Position numbers and translations under genes: made by a program. Shown here in pieces: positions 20,880 through 24,619 of a stretch of DNA of 24,619 nucleotides (positions are counted from its first letter, which is position 1; the number at the start of each line of letters is the position of its first letter). Under the pieces are notes generated by a model. The model searched no databases. It saw only the letters and a list, made by a program, of their open reading frames with translations, and was not told the origin of the DNA. Location of the stretch: contig JBOZIK010000001.1 of NCBI GenBank assembly GCA_051453625.1, forward strand, positions 50,951,862 to 50,976,480, read 5' to 3'. Source of the DNA: Welwitschia mirabilis (taxonomy: Eukaryota > Gnetophyta > Gnetopsida > Welwitschiales).

Positions 20880-22145
20880 TATCTTATACTCATCCACCTC
20901 CTTGGTATGCTAACATAGTTAATTATCTTACTACCATGAAAACATCACAACATTAGATTCATAATCAAACAAAATATTTTCTCTATAGAATAGGTGATTA
21001 TGAATGGTTAAGGCCACATCTTTATCATAGGCGCAAAGATAAAATCATGAGAAAATGTGTGCCCAAATGGGAAAAATCAAATATCCTTCATTTTTTCCAT
21101 GGTAATATTTGTAAAGGTCATTTTAATAGATATCAAAAAGTATTGAAAAGCCTTTACTTTGGTGTTTATTGGTCTATTTTTTTTAGGACTCTTTTGATTT
21201 TGCTAGAAGCTGTGATGCTTATCAATGTTATGGTAATATTATTTGTGCTCATGAGATGCGTCTTAAACCTATTTTTAAATGAAAATCTTTTGATTATTGG
21301 AAAATTAATTTTATAAATCCTATTAAACCATCTTCTAATGATGAGAACTACATTTTTATGGTTATTTATTATGTTACTAAATGGCTTGAAGTATTCCTAC
21401 TTTTACAAATGATTCCCAAACTATTTATACTTTTATTAGAACTTATATTTTTTAGCCTTTTGATTTTTCTTGGATTATCATTAGTGACCAAGGCACTCAT
21501 TTTATGAATCAACGTTTTAAAAAACTTCTTTTATCCATTGGAATTGAACATAGAGTAGCCTATCCTTATCATCTACAAACTAATTGTTAAGTTAAAAATG
21601 CAAATAAAGAAATAAATAAAATACTTAAAAAAACTTATTTCTATTATTAAGAAATATTATACTTCTAATCTTAACAATGTTCTTTAAACTTATTATACTA
21701 CTTGACATAATTCTCTCGGTTTTTCACCTTATAAACTTGTATATGGAAAATTTTGTATTTTACTTATTGATATTTGTTATAACTTTTATCGTTCTTTTAT
21801 CAAATTAATCTTGTAGATATTTATAAAAATCTTAAAAATAGATTAGCTTAACTTAATCATCTAGATGAAAACCATACTCATGTTATACATCATCAGCTCA
21901 TCCACCAAGCCCAAGCTAAGTGAAAACATGATAGAAAGTTACTTCATAAAAAGTTTGAACCTGGTCAACTTGTTCTTTTATATAATGCTAGAGTACATAT
22001 TTTACATAACAAGTTAAACTCTAAATGATTAGGTCCTTATCTTATAGAAAAAGTAAATTCTAATGGCTTTCTTAAGATTTTCAACTTAGAAACTAAGAAG
22101 ATTCAAAAAGTTAATGGACAAAGGTTGAAAATATATGAAATACCT
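20880..22145 (+). pseudogene. Integrase of copy B, catalytic residues lost
   Basis: Inserts the DNA copy into the genome. PPPWYANIVNYL (20.9 kb) opens the domain. The zinc-binding module keeps both His (21,098 and 21,119) and the first Cys of CDAYQC, but the second Cys is Tyr (tat at 21,220). A frameshift lies at a T-run near 21,180. In the core, the first acidic residue is Asn (aat at 21,307, in WKINFINP), the second Asp is intact (gac at 21,486, in IISDQGTHF), and the Glu is Lys (aaa at 21,594, after a stop at 21,588). The C-terminal part HDRKLLHKKFEPGQLVLLY, then a stop replacing Trp at 22,026, then GPYLIEKV and VNGQRLK is a GPY module with no chromodomain. The 89-codon frame at 21,047 to 21,316 is its N-terminal half. 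Confidence 0.92.
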
Positions 22146-22757
22146 TTTAATGCAATCTTGAATATAATAGAAGTAATCATTTTGGAGTTTTCCTTTGATT
22201 AGGAGAAATTCCTCCCTACCATTATCTAGATTTTCTCTTAGCTTATTTATTTAATAAATGTTATGATGTCACTTAATTATCTTAAAACTTGACTTATGTG
22301 TTTACTTTATGAAGTCTCCATGATTAGTATTCATACATGGGCATTTTTATAGTGATAAGATTATATTCACCAAATATTAAGACATTCACATTTCTACGAA
22401 CTTCACTTTGAAGCAAGATGCCTTGATTCTTATTCTTTTTTTTCATTGGTATGAGGTCTTTGGTTATTTGGTTCTACTCTTTTCTGTCTTTCATCTAACT
22501 CCTTTACCTTGGTATTTATAAGTATGTAATCACATGGGAATTATTTGTGGAAAAAAAAAGAGAAGAAAAAATAATGATCATGATCTATTGTATCTATGCT
22601 AAACTACATGATCACCATGATTTCTTACTACACTGGGGTAAATTTTTCTAAAAGGAACCTTTGGCAGTGTTGGTAGCTATGGGAACTCCAATTGGGGGTT
22701 AGTTGGCCATGCTTCATGGGTCCTTACTTTTTTGACTATGACTTCACTTCTCCTTAG
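22146..22757 (+). other. Post-pol spacer of copy B, truncated
   Basis: Non-coding DNA after the integrase. From about 22,362 it aligns with the first 410 bases of the window. The alignment stops at about 22,757, just after cttcacttctcctta, whereas copy A continues for some 750 bases to its polypurine tract and LTR. Copy B keeps more G and C than copy A in the shared part (gttggccatgcttcatggg against attaattatgcttcataag). Confidence 0.7.
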
Positions 22758-22769
22758 AATGTAAAGTAC

Positions 22770-23550
22770 CCAAATTAATCTAAAATACCTTTAAATATAC
22801 TTGTAATTGCATATTTCCATGATTTTCTCCTTAACTCTTAATAATCATCATTTTCCACTTAAGCTTATCTAAATGTCCTACAAAACTACTCAAAATATGC
22901 CATTAAAAACATATGATTTTGCATCGTAACATCCATATATTTACCTTATTTATTATCTTTTTTACTTGTTGAGGATGATACATCTCAAAATTAAGGAAAT
23001 CATGCATTAATTTTTCTAATTTAATCGTTTTAAAATCCTTTGTATCTTTAATTGAAAGTACCTTAGCTTCATAAGCCTTGAGAAGATCTCATAAAATTAT
23101 TTTTGCTATTTTATTTGAAATAATAGTTCTCCTAAGGCCATTAACAATTTTCATGAGTTTTTTATTGAAATCCATAAAGATCTCATCATCTTTCATTATG
23201 TACATCTTCAAATTATAACATTAGCATATGCTTTTTAGTCTTGTTAATTTGGCTCCTATCTTTATAAGTGATGCATATATGATTTCATGTATCCTTTACC
23301 ATCTCCAAAAATCTAATATTCTTGAAATATTTATGGTTAAAAGAAAAATAAAGAGTGCTCATAGCCCTTCTATTAAACATAATTTTATTCTTCTTATTAT
23401 CACTCCTTTTTCCTTTTTCCTTTCTTTCATAACCAATATATCTACATCATTTATAGACTTAGTCTTCTATGGATGTTTAAACTCTTTTTCTATGATAGTT
23501 TAATATTTAAAACTCAATACCTCTATTAATATCCTCATCTTTAATTTTTA
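22770..23550 (-). pseudogene. gag: Copia gag (UBN2-type) relic
   Basis: Nucleocapsid polyprotein start of a Ty1/copia element. Leftwards from about 23,510: EKEFKHP, then LVMKERKKEKGVIIRRIKL, matches the N-terminal block in which relatives read VEKGF-EP and LKENRKKD-KAL. A frameshift near 23.3 kb follows. GAKLTRLKSIC then YNLKMYIMKDDEIFMDFNK (23.25 to 23.16 kb), LMKIVNGLRR, LLKAYEAKVLSIKDTKDF (about 23.08 to 23.03 kb) and KLEKLMHDFLNFEM (about 23.0 kb) match the UBN2 domain closely. In the block that precedes KAYEAKV a stop (TGA) stands where relatives have Arg. After the domain, QQVKK begins a linker that fades at the junction near 22,760. Confidence 0.85.
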
Positions 23551-23662
23551 TAACTCATAGTACTAATACTAAATAATGGTAAATGCCTAATTTATTGACT
23601 ATCAAACTTAATACCCAAAAACCACATACATAGACATTAACAAGTGAGAATTAAAAATCATC

Positions 23663-23677
23663 AAAACTCTAATACCA
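23663..23677 (-). other. Primer binding site, initiator tRNA-Met type, decayed
   Basis: On the - strand the bases read ttggtattagagttt, which matches the common copia primer site tggtatcagagc except for C-to-T changes. It lies about 120 to 170 bases upstream of the first gag block, as expected, and fixes the orientation of the copia element. Confidence 0.7.
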
Positions 23678-23690
23678 ATTATTAACATAG

Positions 23691-24619
23691 GCTTACCTAG
23701 AGGTATGGATGAATACGAAATATATAGATATTGTTACCTTGTTTTAATTATATTTTATGTATAATAACTAAATCAAAAAATTTAATTCTAATGGTCAATG
23801 AAGATAGCAATGCTAACAAAGGAATAAGAAACATAAGAGATATGAAAATAAGCTTCTACACTCTAAATAGAACTTTGTCATAGTTATCTATTAATAAAAT
23901 AGGATATTATGGCTATCCTTAATCTTAAACTTACAATAATGTAATGCTTAAATCTCTAGTTAGATAATAGAACTATAATTATGATAAATATGGTAGTAAA
24001 GAATTAAAAATGATGCTAAGATTTGATACTTTATTTTAATCATATATTTCAAATAATCAAGTGTTAATCATTACAAATATTAAGAAGAGAGAGTTGCAAG
24101 CCTTAAAATAATTACAATATATAAGAAACTTATTTTTGGTCATTACTAGAGTTTTTTACCATTGTTAGAGCCATTGAGATGAATTGTAAAAATTCTTTCA
24201 GTAATTAAGTCAAAATTTCAATGGCTATGATTACTAGAAACTAAGAGATTGATAATTAAATATTTTTAGTAATTAGTTAACCAATTGATGGATTTTTGTA
24301 TCAATATTCTTGAGCAATAATCGTCTACCTCTATTATGCTTGTTTACCACTTTAGTATGTGGTCAACCTTTTGGTCTCTATTGATTAAGTACAACCTATG
24401 ACTCTAAGATCTTATTAATATTTAACCATTTTAATTCTCTTTACCACATTTAACTTAACTTACTGATGTTCATTGTTTCCTATACAACTACACAAAGTAT
24501 TATTTTAAACTCATGAGGGATTTGGTTTATGATTAATTCACAACTAGTAGGTATAACACTTTAGAGCTAGATAAAATTATCCCTACCCTTTTATCTAAGC
24601 CTATGTTAAAGGATTAAAA
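23691..24619. other. AT-rich stretch, possible copia 5' LTR
   Basis: By position this should contain the 5' LTR of the copia element on the - strand, but no second copy is present to prove it. A small imperfect inverted repeat with 9-base arms (agccattga at 24,169 and tcaatggct at 24,218) lies near the right side. No coding frame or RNA gene is supported. Confidence 0.4.

Larger units (their letters stand above)
14663..22757 (+). mobile_element. Ty3/gypsy (Athila/Tat-type) element, copy B, lacking 3' LTR
   Basis: An almost complete but dead LTR retrotransposon of the non-chromodomain plant gypsy group. The order is 5' LTR, primer site, leader, gag, protease, reverse transcriptase, RNase H, integrase and post-pol spacer. 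The integrase ends in a GPY module and a GQRLK block with no chromodomain. The tRNA-Asp primer type points to the Athila side of the group, which is less sure than the superfamily. Copy B stops within the post-pol spacer at about 22,757. The matching spacer and LTR survive in copy A at 1 to 2879. The gap at 18,175 to 18,271 lies between gag and protease. Confidence 0.85.
22758..23690 (-). mobile_element. 5' internal part of a Ty1/copia element
   Basis: Read leftwards: a tRNA-Met-type primer site near 23,670, a short leader, then gag up to the junction with copy B. The 5' LTR should lie to the right of 23,690, but I cannot define it without a second copy. Nothing of the copia protease, integrase or reverse transcriptase remains in the window. 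The + strand frame at 23,228 to 23,503 is a shadow of the gag. Confidence 0.75.

Noticed and set aside
23228-23503. 91-codon + frame
   Set aside because: Antisense of the copia gag.
24160-24235. Miniature inverted-repeat element
   Set aside because: Arms are only 9 bases, imperfect beyond that, and no target-site duplication could be seen.
1-24619. CRISPR array, operon, tRNA or rRNA genes, or an intact host gene
   Set aside because: No regular spaced repeats, no ribosome-binding-site pattern, no cloverleaf-like A/B box pair and no uninterrupted conserved protein; the content is a plant transposon graveyard.

Overview
This window is plant nuclear DNA with no intact gene. It is a nest of old, heavily mutated transposable elements. 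The plant assignment rests on protein relics of three plant element classes: Ty3/gypsy elements of the Athila/Tat type, a Ty1/copia gag, and an En/Spm (CACTA) transposase with its DUF4218 and DUF4216 parts. The DNA is very AT-rich and CG dinucleotides are visibly scarce. This fits long-methylated repeat DNA decaying by C-to-T and G-to-A change. I could not identify a species. Reading frames longer than about 60 codons are fragments of these relics or low-complexity chance frames.

Layout. Bases 1 to 2879 are the 3' end of a gypsy element (copy A, + strand): post-pol spacer, a polypurine tract near 1161, then a long terminal repeat (LTR) ending near 2879 and interrupted by two assembly gaps. 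Bases 2880 to about 5350 are featureless AT-rich DNA. From about 7100 down to 5360 on the - strand lies the C-terminal half of a CACTA transposase. A polypyrimidine-rich block with a gap follows near 8.2 to 8.5 kb. From about 9.49 to 10.96 kb (+) there is a decayed gag of another gypsy lineage. From about 14.64 down to 13.9 kb (-) there is a gag-end/protease piece of a gypsy element.

The main element, copy B, runs on the + strand from about 14.66 to 22.76 kb: 5' LTR, tRNA-Asp-type primer binding site, gag, protease, reverse transcriptase, RNase H, integrase and post-pol spacer. It belongs to the same family as copy A, because both its LTR and its post-pol spacer align with the first 2.9 kb. 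It has no 3' LTR: at about 22,757 it stops inside the spacer and abuts the gag of a copia element on the opposite strand, whose tRNA-Met-type primer site lies near 23,670.

No element here can be autonomous. Every domain carries stops and frameshifts, and catalytic residues are lost in the integrase and the RNase H. No new biological system was found. The most useful points are the previously unlabelled CACTA relic, the transition-only decay of functional sites, the truncated element junctions, a compositionally odd segment beside the gap at 18.2 kb, and duplicated sequence flanking two gaps that looks like an assembly artefact.
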